From Theodoxus fluviatilis (Eukaryota; Mollusca; Gastropoda; Cycloneritida; Neritidae): a stretch of DNA of 64,000 nt. The position numbers and the translations under genes are program-made. Positions 20,808 to 32,289 of this stretch are shown here, piece by piece. The DNA is taken from the NCBI GenBank assembly GCA_034096865.1, contig JAWQFJ010017484.1, positions 30,450-94,449 of the forward strand. Reading direction: 5' to 3'. Position 1 is the first letter of the stretch. Each line of letters starts with the position of its first letter. The notes below the pieces were generated by a model. That model was given only the letters and a program-made list of their open reading frames with translations, did not search any database and was not told where the DNA came from.

Positions 20808-22252
20808 GGTGTATTTGGATGACTGCCATGCCAAGAACTACCTCCTGTGGTTCCTAGGGCTGAAAATGACGAGCTTTCAGGTACTGGCTCGATAATTTTG
20901 TTTTCATTTTTCTCTCTCTTTCTCCAGACATGACAATCTGACATAGTGCTTCTAGAAAGCATTTACAGTAAGTCAAGGACTGAAGACGCAACAGCTAGCT
21001 GTTGTATGTGAAATCCTATAAAGTGGATGTGTCCCCCTTGCATGGAAATGGAGCAGTGTTTTTTTTAATTATCAATCACGAGGCTATATTGGTAGTCAAA
21101 TATGGCTGATGGTAGTCATATTTCACTATGAATAGGCAATAAGTTGTGATGTTGATTTTTGTACTCAGGGAATTCAAGTTTTCTGCATGTAAAGCATATT
21201 AGCAGTGTAGTGATGTGCAGTCCTGGAACTTCATTGGTGATGTTGGGTACAATGTATTCTATAACTTTATTAAAAACATGTGGTAGTTGTCTAAAATCTT
21301 TTTTGCAAAGAGAAAAAGAAGGAGAAAAAAAAGAAAGTACTTGGAAAGCTGGCCTGAGTATGAGTAGTGTACTTGTGTATTAGAAGTGCATTCATGCAAT
21401 TTTGTTCTTTCAGTTGGGAGTTTCAAATCATGCAGTTGGGTTAGAACTGTGTTTGTAGAGTGAATTGAATCATTAGCATTGCTGTGTGAGGCATGGCTGA
21501 CCTTTTGAATGAGGTGTGCAGTAATTTGATTCTTTCAAAAGAAAGGTATAGACAAGAATTGACGAAGTCCTACTTTGTTTGATGCAATTAAAATTGTTGG
21601 ATAAATTCATTTATCATGTGATTGGGCTAGATCATTTTTATCATTCTCTGAAAGACTCATTTTCAATCAACTCATGAAGTTTGCTTGTTCATGACAATTT
21701 GTGGGTAAGATCTTGGTTTATAATCAAGATTTTGTTTTTATTTTGGTTGTGAAGACAAAATTCTGGTGATTAAAATGTTATAAAGTTTGGCAATGTATTA
21801 AATCAGATGGAAGTTTTCTTTAAATGTTAGATAGTTTTTGCAATTTGAAGAATTGTTGTTTTCAAGATTTTTTGGGGAGAGTTAAGGTTGTACGTTAAAG
21901 ATATAAGATGGTGTTTCAACAGAATTAAGGTTGTGAGCTTTTGGAAAGCAGCATGTTTTGATTCCAAAAGCTATGTCACTCATCACAGCAGATGGGAAAC
22001 GCCAGTGGTACTTAGTTGAAACTGAATTGTTTCCTCAGATTCTTGCTTGCTGTTGAATGAGTCCTGGAAAATTCCAGTTTTTATTATCAAGTGTAGTTAC
22101 ATCACTTATGCCTGTACATTTCACGATATCTTGTTTCAAAGGCTAAGTGATCTCATCCAATGTTTGAAGTAGGCTGTCAGCCTATTGATAAACATTTAAA
22201 TTCAAATTCTTTGTTTCAACATGGGAAGTTAGGTTGGTATATTAGTTTTTTT
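20808..22252. other. Non-coding, AT-rich
   Basis: No gene or repeat recognised. ORFs are under 80 codons and unremarkable. Confidence 0.5.
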
Positions 22253-22918
22253 ACTCACATGCAAAGCAAAAGTAAGTCTATGTACTCACCCATTTCGTCT
22301 GTCCGGGCGTCCGGGTGTCCGAAAACTTTAACGTTGGATTTTTCTCGGAGACTATTAAGTCTATCAATACCAAATGTGGCATGATGGTGTATGATGACAA
22401 GGCCTCAAAAAACATACATAGTGACTTGACCTTGCTTCAAGGTCAAGGTCACAGGAGCTCTTCAAAGTTGGATTGTATACATATTTTGAAGTGACCTTGA
22501 CCCTGAACTATGGAAGATAACTGTTTCAAACTTAATAATTATCTGGGGCACATGTTATACTTTCATCATGAGACACATTTGGTCACATATCACCAAGGTC
22601 AAGGTCACTTTGACCCTTATGAAATGTGACCAAATTGGGGTAGTGAACCACTAAAAGTGACCATATCTCATGGTAGAAAGTGCCAATAAGCACCATTGTG
22701 CTTCCTATGTCTTGAATTAACAGCTTTGTGTTGCATGACCTTGGATGACCTTGACCTTGGGTCAAGGCCACATGTATTTTGGTAGGGAAAATGTGTAAAG
22801 CATTTCTTAGTGTATGATGTCATTGCTAGATTTAGTTGTTTGACCTTGACCTTGAAGGGCAAGGTCATTTAAAGGTCAAGGTCAAGCATGTGAGTCGTTT
22901 GGGCTTTGCCCTTCTTGT
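22253..22918 (+). mobile_element. Dispersed nuclear-receptor-half-site repeat, copy 3
   Basis: Full ends are present, but the segment between the two internal GACCTTGCTTCAAGGTCAAG motifs of copy 2 is missing. That is the product expected from recombination between those direct repeats. The left tip has decayed from GACTCAC to TACTCAC. Confidence 0.8.
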
Positions 22919-25731
22919 TCCAAATTAAAATGGTGGCATATCCATATGATTTTGAACAAAGACATGTTTGATTTTTTTTAAACCAGGGGGTTCTTTTGTT
23001 GAAAACTTGAAAAGGTTTTCCCATTGTGAAAGAAGGTGGAATTTCTGTAAGATGTTGAAAGGATTTTTCATTTCAGATAACTTTTTAAAAATAAAAACGT
23101 TTTTCCTATATTGAAAGAAAGTGGCATTTCCATAAGATATGGGAAGGATTTTTCTTTTTAAATTTTTTGTTTTTAGTATTTTTGTTAATTTTTTTTTTGT
23201 ATGTTGTAAACTTGACAAAAGTTTTCTCATTTTGAATTAAGGCAACATTTTCATAATATATTGAAAGGATTGTTTCAATTTTAGAACATCTCTTTTTTGT
23301 GTGTGAATATTTCAATGAGTTTTCCCATTTGAAAATAAGATTTGAGTTTCCATGAAGTTGTGAACATATTTTCCGTTTGAAAAGCCAAGTGAATTTGATT
23401 TTTTTCCTTGCATTTTTCATGTGTTATGCATTTTAGTTGTCATAAGTTGTTTTTTCCGTCATTCATTTTCTGTTGTCCTGCATTTCTCAGAATCAAATAT
23501 GGCCACCATTGTGGCAAACTTGAATAGTTTTGTCATCGTCTTATATTGAAATGCAAAGCCTGTGAGAGCACTGCAATTGCTGCTTCCAAGTGTAAAGGAG
23601 GCTGATAGTTTCAAGTAATTGGCAAAAAGAGTAACCCCACAAAAAGGAAAAAATTGTTAGACAAATCATTTTGAAATCTACTGCTTTTCTACACATTTGG
23701 TATCTGAGCTTTGGCATGCAATTTTTGTTAAATTCAGAATATAGAATCAAAGTGTATTTTGAAAACTATATTTGTTCACAGCAGTATATATACCAGCAGG
23801 AAAACAAGATTTCAGAGACAAATTTCTCAAAATTTTGGTAGATCACCAAAACAAATTTGACAAAGTGGGGTGGGGGGTGAAGGGAAGCTGTTCTAAGTTT
23901 AATTCTGTTTTTACATGGTGAATTGATGAAATTTGATTAAAATAAATTATATTTGCAAGGAAATTAACATCAAATCTAGGATTTAAGCCTCCTTTTCACT
24001 TGGAATCTCACATTGTTCCACTTCCAAGTTGTACTGCAGTACTTGCCAATTACTTGCCCGTAGAAATGTACTGAGTACCTAGCCCAGTATGTCCTCTAAG
24101 GATTTTGATATTAAGCAATGAATCTCTTGTGTACCAAAATATAGCATTCAGCAAATTCTGTAGTTTCTATGTTTGCAGTTAAGATTGATCTTAAGTTTTT
24201 GGATTTTATTTAGTAAAATTCAGGTAGTGTATTCCACAACTGTTTGAAGTTTTTTTTCTTCTCCATTTGAGTTCAAGTAAAAGTTTGTACATGGGTTTCC
24301 ATTCCAAATGTGTTGACATGATATCATCAAAATGAGATTTGCCACAATTGTGTCACAATTGAAATGTTTTTTTGTCAGCTTTTAAAATTGCTGATGTGTG
24401 AACTCAGGCAAATGCCCAGATCGGCTGATGCGTTTGTTTAGGTTGACAGTGAAATGCAGCACAATCTTTGTACTTGAATGTTTGTGTGGCAATTTGAATG
24501 GTTTCACCAGTCTGCAGATCCTTATGGTAGTAGTACCCTGTTTTTAAAAAAAGTTGTTTTTTTGATACATGTGACCTTCCACCACAAAATGAGCATCAAG
24601 TCACCTTCAGGTGATTTTCACTTTTTCAACATTTTATTATTGTATTTTTCTGCTCAATCGAATGGTGAACAATATTTGACAATGTAAGTATTAGAAGTAT
24701 TAGTTGCTGAGTTAAATGAACTCAAACGCTGTATCCCCAAATTGTGCAATTTTGAGAAAACATGGTTTAAACATTGCTGATGGTGAATGAGGAGAGAAAA
24801 GCCTAATGTTTGTATATTACTATACACTTTCATTTTTGTCTTTTTCATGGGCTGATTCTGGCACTGTAGCCAGTAAAGTGATTCCTTACAGAAAGTGGGA
24901 AGGCAGCTTATTCTATCCATGTGAACTAAACTGGTTGATCTTCTGGGATGATGATGGAGACACAGGCTTCGAAAGGAGCTATTTTTGGGGATGTGGAGGA
25001 TTGCTTTTTGATGCTGTATGGAATGAAATCTCAAAATTGTCAACCCATCACATCTACAGCAATATTACCCTCTACTGCAAAACAGCCTGAGATGACAACA
25101 CTCATTTCGTGGTGGACAGTTGCATGTGGTCAAAAGATTTTTTAAACATATCTCTCTGTAGTAAATTGTATATGACTCTGCTTTTTTTCTGGGGGAAATC
25201 AGCATTTTTGTCAACTATCTGAATGAAAACTTCAAACGCAATTTTCTCAGTTTCCAGGTTTTCCCTGCCATGTGTTAGCCGTATCTGTGCCCTGAAGTTT
25301 CACTTCCTTGATACTCGGCATAGGTATTATAGTCTGCTTCATGGGATGATCCATCATCATAACTGTATCTTCTTGTATGTCAAAGTTATGTGATCTTGAA
25401 TCTGTTATCAGTGACAAAATTCAAGCAACTTCAGATGTGAAATTGTTAAACTGGTCAGATTAGTTATTATTATTTTGGGTCAGGACATGAGTACTGCTCT
25501 GTATTTCTGTGCAAAATTACAAATTTCTATCAATAACTTCTTTGCTGGTATTATGTTTCAAAATCTGGCAATGTATTGTATCTGCAGCCATATGGGAAAG
25601 CTAATTACCATGATTTATGCAGACATCACAGGTAGACATCACTTTGAAAATTCAACTGGGTGAGAACATTGGATAACAAAAATTCAGCTGACAAAAAATG
25701 GTGAAAACTGGGTACTACTACCTTTGGGACT
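22919..25731. other. AT-rich intergenic stretch
   Basis: No gene recognised; several A/T runs. Near 24567-24600 TGTGACCTTCCACCACAAAATGAG resembles the terminal repeat of the MITE at 28847-29639 and may be a lone terminal fragment of that family. Confidence 0.5.
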
Positions 25732-27000
25732 CCAGACAGTTTATGTATTCAGCATCATTGTGCACAAATGTTTGTGTGGCATTTCAACTGTGTCCATCAC
25801 CAGTCTACAAAGCTTTAAAATTCCAGACAGTTTATGTATTCAACATCATTGTGCACAAATGTTTGTGTGGCATTTCAACTGTGTCCATCACCAGTCTACA
25901 AAGCTTTAAAATTCCAGACAGTTTATGTATTCAACTTCATTGTGCACAAATGTTTGTGTGGCATTTCAACTGTGTCCATCACCAGTCTACAAAGCTTTAA
26001 AATTCCAGACAGTTTATGTATTCAACATCATTGTGCACAAATGTTTGTGTGGCATTTCAACTGTGTCCATCACCAGTCTACAAAGCTTTAAAATTCCAGA
26101 CAGTTTATGTATTCAACATCATTGTGCACAAATGTTTGTGTGGCATTTCAACTGTGTCCATCACCAGTCTACAAAGCTTTAAAATTCCAGACATTTTATG
26201 TATTCAACATCATTGTGCACAAATGTTTGTGTGGCATTTCAACTGTGTCCATCACCAGTCTACAAAGCTTTAAAACTCCAAACATTTTATGTATTCAACA
26301 TCATTGTGCACAAATGTTTGTGTGGCATTTCAACTGTGTCCATCACCAGTCTACAAAGCTTTAAAACTCCAAACATTTTATGTATTCAGCATCATTGTGC
26401 ACAAATGTTTGTGTAGCATTTCAACTGTGTCCATCACCAGTCTACAAAGCTTTAAAATTCCAGACATTTTATGTATTCAACATCATTGTGCACAAATGTT
26501 AGTGTGGCATTTCAACTGTGTCCATCACCAGTCTACAAAGCTTAAAAATTCCAGACAGTTTATGTATTCAACATCATTGTGCACAAATGTTTGTGTGGCA
26601 TTTCAACTGTGTCCATCACCAGTCTCCAAAGCTTTAAAACTCCAGACAGTTTATGTATTCAACATCATTGTGCACAAATGTTTGTGTGACATTTCAACTG
26701 TGTCCATCACCAGTCTACAAAACTTTAAAATTCCAGACATTTTATGTATTCAACATCATTGTGCACAAATGTTAGTGTGGCATTTCAACTGTGTCCATCA
26801 CCAGTCTACAAAACTTTAAAATTCTAGACATTTTATGTATTCAACATCATTGTACACAAATGTTTGTGTGGCATTTCAACTGTGTCCATCACCAGTCTAC
26901 AAAACTTTAAAATTCCAGACATTTTATGTATTCAACATCATTGTACACAAATGTTTGTGTGGCATTTCCAATGTGTCCATCACTAGTCTGTCACACAAAC
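25732..27000 (+). repeat. 91-bp tandem array, 14 units
   Basis: Units begin CCAGACAGTTTATGTATTCA and contain CACAAATGTTTGTGTGGC and CCATCACCAGTCTACAAAG. The start points advance by 91 bp without an indel from 25732 to 26915; the last unit is partial. Variation is by substitution only. The serial 85-codon ORFs shift frame with each unit and are not genes. Confidence 0.97.
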
Positions 27001-27122
27001 ATCTGCAATCTGAATGTCTCCATCTCCAATTTACAATGCCATAAACCAGATTTTTGTGAGGGCTCCTGATTTCAGTTGTTGCCCATTTCTAACTCAACTT
27101 GATCTCTTCTTCTTTTTGGCGT

Positions 27123-27854
27123 TTTTTTCTCGGAGACTATTAAGTCTATCAATACCAAATGTGGCATGGTGGTGTATGATGACAAGGCCTCAAAAAACAT
27201 ACACAGTGACTTGACCTTGCTTCAAGGTCAAGGTTGCAGGGGTCATAAATGTTGTCTAAAAACAGACAGTTTTCACATTTTCTCAATTTTCTCTGAAGGT
27301 TTTGAGATTGGATACCTCACCTATATATGGTGTATAGGGCAAAGTAAGCCCTATCTTTTGATACCAGTTTGGTTGACCTTGCTTCAAGGTCAAGGTCACA
27401 GGAGCTCTTCAAAGTTGGGTTGTATACATATTTTGAAGTGATCTTGACCCTGAACTATGGAAGATAACTGTTTCAAACTTAATAATTATGTGGGGAACAT
27501 GTTATACTTTCATCATGAGACACATTTGGTCATATATCATCAAGGTCAAGGTCACTTTGACCCTTATGAAATGTAACCAAAATGGGGTAGTGAACCACTA
27601 AAAGTGACCATATCTCATGGTAGAAAGTGCCAATAAGCACCATTGTCTTGAATTAACAGCTTTGTGTTGCATGACCTTGGATGACCTTGGGTCAAGGTCA
27701 GATGTATTTTGGTAGGAAAAATGTGTAAAGCATTTCTTAGTGTATGATGTCATTGCTAGGTTTAGTTGTTTGACCTTGACCTTGAAGGTCACCTGAAGGT
27801 CACGGTCATGTAAAGGTCAAGCATGTGTGTCATATGGGCTTTGCCCTTCTTGTT
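27123..27854 (+). mobile_element. Dispersed nuclear-receptor-half-site repeat, copy 4, 5'-truncated
   Basis: Starts at CTCGGAGACTATTAAGTC, lacking about 100 bp of the left end, and continues to the shared right end GGGCTTTGCCCTTCTTG. One TGACCTTGA pair is lost near 27680 relative to copy 2. Confidence 0.78.
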
Positions 27855-28069
27855 TTCAATTGCAATGGTTATTTTGAAGGAAATCGCTCCAATAATCAAC
27901 CCATTTATGTATGAAAACTTTTTGGTTTGTCCCTTTTTCTATGATTTATTGTAAATTTGCAAAATAAAATTCCATTGCAATCTATCATGTATTTGTGTAT
28001 TTTTCTGGAACCACTTTTGTTTTTTTGGATAGGTGTCGTTGTGTCAGGTAAGATATTTTGTTACAACTA

Positions 28070-28133
28070 ATGAGTACGAATGTATTGTGCACGTGCTGCA
28101 AGACCGTTCTCGGAGAAAATGTCAACAACAAAG
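28070..28133 (+). CDS. Possible first coding exon of an unidentified gene
   Basis: The ATG at 28070 opens MSTNVLCTCCKTVLGENVNN, one more Lys, and a G, then a perfect donor AAAG|GTAAGT (intron from 28134). The two closely spaced Cys pairs and the quality of the donor make it more than noise. No partner exon was found downstream on this strand, and the ATG context is ordinary. It could equally be chance. Confidence 0.3.
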
Positions 28134-28185
28134 GTAAGTTTCCTCAATTGAGTGCTTGTCCCTCCAGCCTAGGAACAGTTTACAC

Positions 28186-28545
28186 AGCACACATACCACA
28201 CATGCATGAACTCACATACACATCGTACTACACACGCGCACAAACCTGTATGCGGTCACACAAGCACAAAAGCATGCGCTCACACACACATGAACACATG
28301 CATGAACGTGTGCACACACACAGACACCCACACCAAAACCAATATATAAACATGCACCTTTGTGTGCGCACACACTTGCTTCCATTCATGGATTGGCCTC
28401 TGAGCTACAGTGCTCCATCTTGCTCCAGTAGCAACTAGAGAGCAAACCTACCATCATCATCATCATCATCATCACCATCACCATCATCATCATCATCATC
28501 GCCACCAAAATTATCATCACCATCATCACTTGATTAGTCCTAGGT
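28186..28545 (+). repeat. CA-rich stretch followed by CAT/ATC trinucleotide tract
   Basis: 28186-28372 is dense in ACACAC interrupted by ATGCATGA-type sequence. 28451-28530 is largely CATCAT with CAC interruptions. Confidence 0.85.
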
Positions 28546-28625
28546 CCAGTAGTGATTGAACCATGCGTAGCATCTGCCTTATGGGCGAGTTTTTTTTTCT
28601 AAATGCATTCAGCTTTGGACGCAAT

Positions 28626-28797
28626 TGGCAGCAAGGAGTGGTATGGGAAAGGCAGCAAGGGGTGACATGGGAATGGCAGCAGGGGGTGGTATGGGAATGG
28701 CAGCAAGGAGTGGTATGGGAAAGGCAGCAAGGGGTGACATGGGAATGGCAGCAGGGGGTGGTATGGGAATGGCAGCAAGGGTGGTATGGGAATGACA
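28626..28797 (+). repeat. 24-bp tandem repeat with 72-bp higher order
   Basis: About seven units of GGCAGCAAGG + GGTGACATGG + GAAT type. Three-unit blocks (AGGAGTGG..., GGGGTGAC..., GGGGGTGG...) occur twice in the same order. Confidence 0.9.
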
Positions 28798-28846
28798 CTA
28801 ATCACTGATGATGCAATCAAACAACTGCAAGTTAGGTTTTCATATT

Positions 28847-29639
28847 AATGTGACCCTCCACGACTAAATGAGTCGCTTGCGCACTCACATAGTTTTGCGT
28901 AATAGCCAAGTAAAGTATGATGGGGTCAAAATGGTCGTTTTTTAGCTTTTGACTGTTTTAGAATCTAGAGACTATACTTTATTGTGTGTGAAAGTCTTTT
29001 GGATGAAATTGACCTCTAGACACAAGGATATGTTCACTTTGTTTGCTTGGTGTTCAATTTCCCGCATCGAACGATCGTAAGACCACGCATCGAACGAGAA
29101 CTCAAGATTTGATACTATTTATAGACCAGTCGGCTATATTGGTCACATGACTACAGCAAAGTCATAACTCATTCTGTATTTGTATACTGCAAGTTAGTAT
29201 CAGTCAAAAATGTAATTATTGACTTGTCAGAAAGAAAAAAAAAATTTGACTAAAAAGTCATTAGCTGCCCATTATTATGCTATACGTCATCCCATTAAAA
29301 ACACCAAATAAGTAAAAGTAAGTCAAGATAATGCAATCAAATTTTATAACACCCTTGCCCATATATAACCTAATCACTGTGCCAAATTTCATAAGTCTGA
29401 GATTACGGTTGCTAAGGAAACTGATCAAATTTCCTTAAAAAACTTTCAAATGCGTTTTTCTCAAACGTGAGCTTATTAGGCAAACTATCTTTAAAATGAT
29501 GTAACTTCGCGAAAAATAGTCAGATCTCGATCATTTTTGCACCGTTGGAAAGCTTGTTCCCTTGATTTTATAAAAATATGCATATCTCAAAATCTTCCAA
29601 GCGCCACGAGAGACTCATTTTGTGATGGAGGGTCACATT
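28847..29639. mobile_element. MITE, 793 bp, AATGTGACCCTCCA ends
   Basis: The left end AATGTGACCCTCCA (28847-28860) is inverted at the right end TGGAGGGTCACATT (29626-29639). Imperfect pairing extends inward to ATGAGTC/GACTCAT. TATT flanks both sides (28843-28846, 29640-29643), a probable 4-bp target duplication. No transposase coding inside. A single related end occurs near 24567. Confidence 0.8.
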
Positions 29640-29884
29640 TATTCTGTTCAACACCTCACTTCAGTGATGCCTCACACCAGCCAGTCCAGCATACATTGTA
29701 AAGGAGAAGAGAAAAAACACTGAAGAACAAACGCCTCGTCTGTCTCTTCAAGTGTCTGGGAGGGCGACAGTCATGTAGTCACTGAAGCCACTAAGTCCCA
29801 AAACCTCCCTGTGGGTTAGGAGTTGGAGCCGGCCACCATGTCTCACTATATATGTACATGACATGTCAAAGGCCAAAAGCTATG
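29640..29884. other. No feature seen
   Basis: Unique-looking sequence between a MITE and a SINE fragment. Confidence 0.4.
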
Positions 29885-29991
29885 GAAATCAAGACTTTAC
29901 TTGCTTTAAGTCTAAGGAGCTCTAGTGGTTTTAGTGATTTAATGGCCTTACATAGTCTACAAAGGCTGTGAAACTCCATTCATTCATTCAG
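29885..29991 (+). mobile_element. SINE-like element, diverged 3' part
   Basis: Shares AATGGCCTTACATAG, TCTACAAAGGCT and the CCATTCATTCATTCA tail with copies 1 and 2; the 5' half is not recognisable. Confidence 0.5.
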
Positions 29992-30195
29992 CCGATCTGC
30001 TTCAGTGCAAAGCCAGCCAGAAATGCATTTAAAGCATGTAGAGGTTTGTCAGAAGGCAATCTCCTCACTCCCATGTACACCAAGACAGTGTACAGCCATG
30101 AACAACAAACAGTCTACAGACACTCCCATGTGCCACAAGACAGTATGCAGGATGAGATGCTGGACTGTTCTGGGGTCTCTCCCTCCCACTCACCC

Positions 30196-30300
30196 CGTGT
30201 GTTGGGGGTAAGAATAGACCCAGTGCATCTCCCTACGCGATTCGGGCCCTACATAGCCTATAAAGGCTTCTAGGCCGTAAAACTCCATCCATCCATCCCT
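30196..30300 (+). mobile_element. SINE-like element with internal deletion
   Basis: The head GGGGGTAAGAATAGACCC and tail hairpin AGCCTATAAAGGCT are joined at GATTCGGGCCC. About 75 bp are missing relative to copy 1. The tail is CCATCCATCC. Confidence 0.6.
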
Positions 30301-30750
30301 CCTATCCTCTCACTCAATTTGAATACAGTAAGGTCAGGGACTGGAAAAAATTCCTCCCATCTGCTTGCAGAGAGCTGGTCAGTGGTAAAGTATCCACTGA
30401 TGCTGAAGGCAGTCAGGAGGCAGCTTGTCTGCAGGGTGTGGGGATGGCTGGGACGGAGTGGGGCTGCCCACACCATTGGAGGAGGAGGTGGAGGAAAGTT
30501 CACCCATCTGATGCAAAGGAAGCTAGTCAGTGATGAGAGTCCTCTAAACTCAAAGGAAGGTAGTGTGGGGACCACTAGCCACAAGGTGTGAGGATGGCTT
30601 GCAGGCACTCTTGCTGCCCACTCCACTGAGGTCCAGACTTAAACACATTTCATTTGCCTGAAGTCCAGAAAGCTGGTCAGAAGCTGAGGTGTCCACTCCT
30701 TGTGGAAGGCGGGAGTGCCAGGCAGTACATCCACACAGGGAATGTCAAGT
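30301..30750. repeat. Diverged duplicated non-coding block
   Basis: AGCTGGTCAGTGGTAAAGTA...GGGTGTGGGGATGGCTGG near 30371-30455 recurs in diverged form near 30519-30610 (AGCTAGTCAGTGATGAGAGT...AGGTGTGAGGATGGCTTG). No coding evidence. Confidence 0.45.
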
Positions 30751-31281
30751 CTCCAGTCAACCCCTGCCCACACAGTTTGCTGTCAAAGGTCCCTAGTTAG
30801 ACATGGACAAGGTTAGTCTAGACATCTAGTCTAGTCAAACCCTGCCCTCACAGTTTGCTGTCAAAGGTCCCTAGTTAGACATGGACAAGGTTAGTCTAGA
30901 CATCAAGTCTAGTCAAACCCTGCCCACACAGTTTGCCGTCAAAGGTCCCTAGTTAGACATGGACAAGGTTAGTCTAGACATCAAGTCTAGTCAAACCCTG
31001 CCCACACAGTTTGCCGTCAAAGGTCCCTAGTTAGACATGGACAAGGTTAGTCTAGACATCAAGTCTAGTCAAACCCTGCCCTCACAGTTTGCTGTCAAAG
31101 GTCCCTAGTTAGACATGGACAAGGTTAGTCTAGACATCAAGTCTAGTCAAACCCTGCCCACACAGTTTGCTGTCAAAGGTCCCTAGTTAGACATGGACAA
31201 GGTTAGTCTAGACATCAAGTCTAGTCAAACCCTGCCCACACAGTTTGCCGTCAAAGGTCCCTGGATAGACATGGACAAGGC
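30751..31281 (+). repeat. 78-bp tandem array, about 7 units
   Basis: Units carry GTCTAGTCAAACCCTGCCC, CACAGTTTGC and AAAGGTCCCTAGTTAGACAT with exact 78-bp spacing (30907, 30985, 31063 and so on). Each unit contains TAGTCTAGACATC, a near-palindrome. The last unit runs into the BOP1-like - strand frame. Confidence 0.93.
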
Positions 31282-31452
31282 TGGTGGCAGATGGGTCTTC
31301 TGCTCCACGTGGAGACGGATGGTTCCGTCCGAGTCTGCTGTGTAGAGCCAGGGCTGGATGCGGTGAAACTTGAGGTCCAGCACGCCAAAGTTGGGGTCGT
31401 GGCTCTTCAAGCTGGCAACATGCACTATCAGGGCATTCATGGTCAGGTCACC
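31225..31452 (-). pseudogene. BOP1-like C-terminal WD40 fragment
   Basis: On the - strand, residues from 31452 down to about 31303 read LGDLTMNALIVHVASLKSH, then GVLDLKFHRIQPWLYTADSD, then GTIRL. The order LIV-V-x-LK-x-H...GVLDxxFHxxQPW...DGTxRL is that of the extreme C-terminus of BOP1, a WD40 ribosome-biogenesis factor of the PeBoW complex that acts in 60S subunit maturation in the nucleolus. BOP1 normally stops soon after DGTxRL. Here the frame runs on about 26 codons into the 78-bp array before a stop at 31225. No clear acceptor or upstream BOP1 exon is visible to the right, so a detached fragment or pseudogene is most likely. A genuine last exon with a long intron is not excluded. Confidence 0.5.
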
Positions 31453-31746
31453 GAGGGGAATAAAATGATGAAAAAAGATGTGTGTAATAATTGGCAGGTA
31501 AGGTCTTTGGAGGCTTGTACATGTGTTATGGTTGAAGATCGGGTATGTGTGATTGCGTGACGATGGTTGTTTGATGTGCATGCTTGTGTCTTTTGTTCCT
31601 TCTGTGATAACTTGTTGCGATGTAGAATGTTTCTCTATTAAATTCAATTGCCTATGATGTAGAGCTAAATGTGTCCTATCTTATTGTGTCTTTCTGTTTA
31701 CTATATATGATGCGCGTGTTCAGTATGTATGCTGGAGCGTGTTTCT

Positions 31747-32289
31747 TAGGCAAGGTTCACACCTCGAGGGCTAGCCGAGGGCGAGCAAGACGCCAAAGAA
31801 ACGGCCAATCATCAGCTAGCAAGCAGAAGTCCGAGAGAGCTTGGCTGCGTCCTGGCGCGAGAGTCGGTGAAGAAGTTATCGATGGATGAAATAACAGACG
31901 ATACAGATATCACATTAGATTTTCTCTTGATTGAACATACCATGTTGTTATCTCGAATGGCACCGGAACTTTTTCAACTTTTCAACGAAAAATGCAACCT
32001 GGGTTCAATTGTAGAAAATGTTGTCGAAAATGTTGTGCCTCGATACACTTTGATCAATTCAAGGGACATAATTCAGAGAGTGTACTTGCACGGATGGATG
32101 GATGGATGGAGTTTAAGGGCCTATCAGCCTTGTAAGCTATATAAGGCCACCATGGTATTAGAACTCTCTGCGACAGAGGAGTATAGTACAATTCACCAAA
32201 CTAGTGACATAAAATCAATAAAATCAGAGTTCCAACAGCCCAACAGCCAGCAAAGGCAGTGCATAGCCTTCAAACAAGAAAAAGCCTAA
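31747..32289 (+). other. Unrecognised ORF region, split by a reversed SINE tail
   Basis: GCAAGGTTCACACCTCGAGG at about 31750 precedes a 140-codon ORF (31867-32289) starting MKKLSMDEITDDTDITLDFL and containing LLSRMAPELFQLFNEKCNLG. The first 70 residues look protein-like. The rest reads through a reversed SINE-like element (32092-32153), so any protein is interrupted there. The TTCACACCTCGAGG start recalls DNA-transposon tips of the PIF/Harbinger kind, but there is no matching far end. Identity unknown. Confidence 0.3.
32092..32153 (-). mobile_element. SINE-like element, reversed tail fragment
   Basis: GGATGGATGGATGG then GGGCCTATCAGCCTTGTAAGC: the reverse complement of the family's hairpin and TCCA tail. 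Confidence 0.5.

Noticed and set aside
25698..27044. Series of 61-176 codon ORFs
   Set aside because: 91-bp tandem repeat; each frame ends in the same AAGCTTTAA stop after about one turn.
31867..32289. PIF/Harbinger transposase
   Set aside because: Only a TTCACACC-type start suggests it. No catalytic motif or partner inverted repeat was seen.
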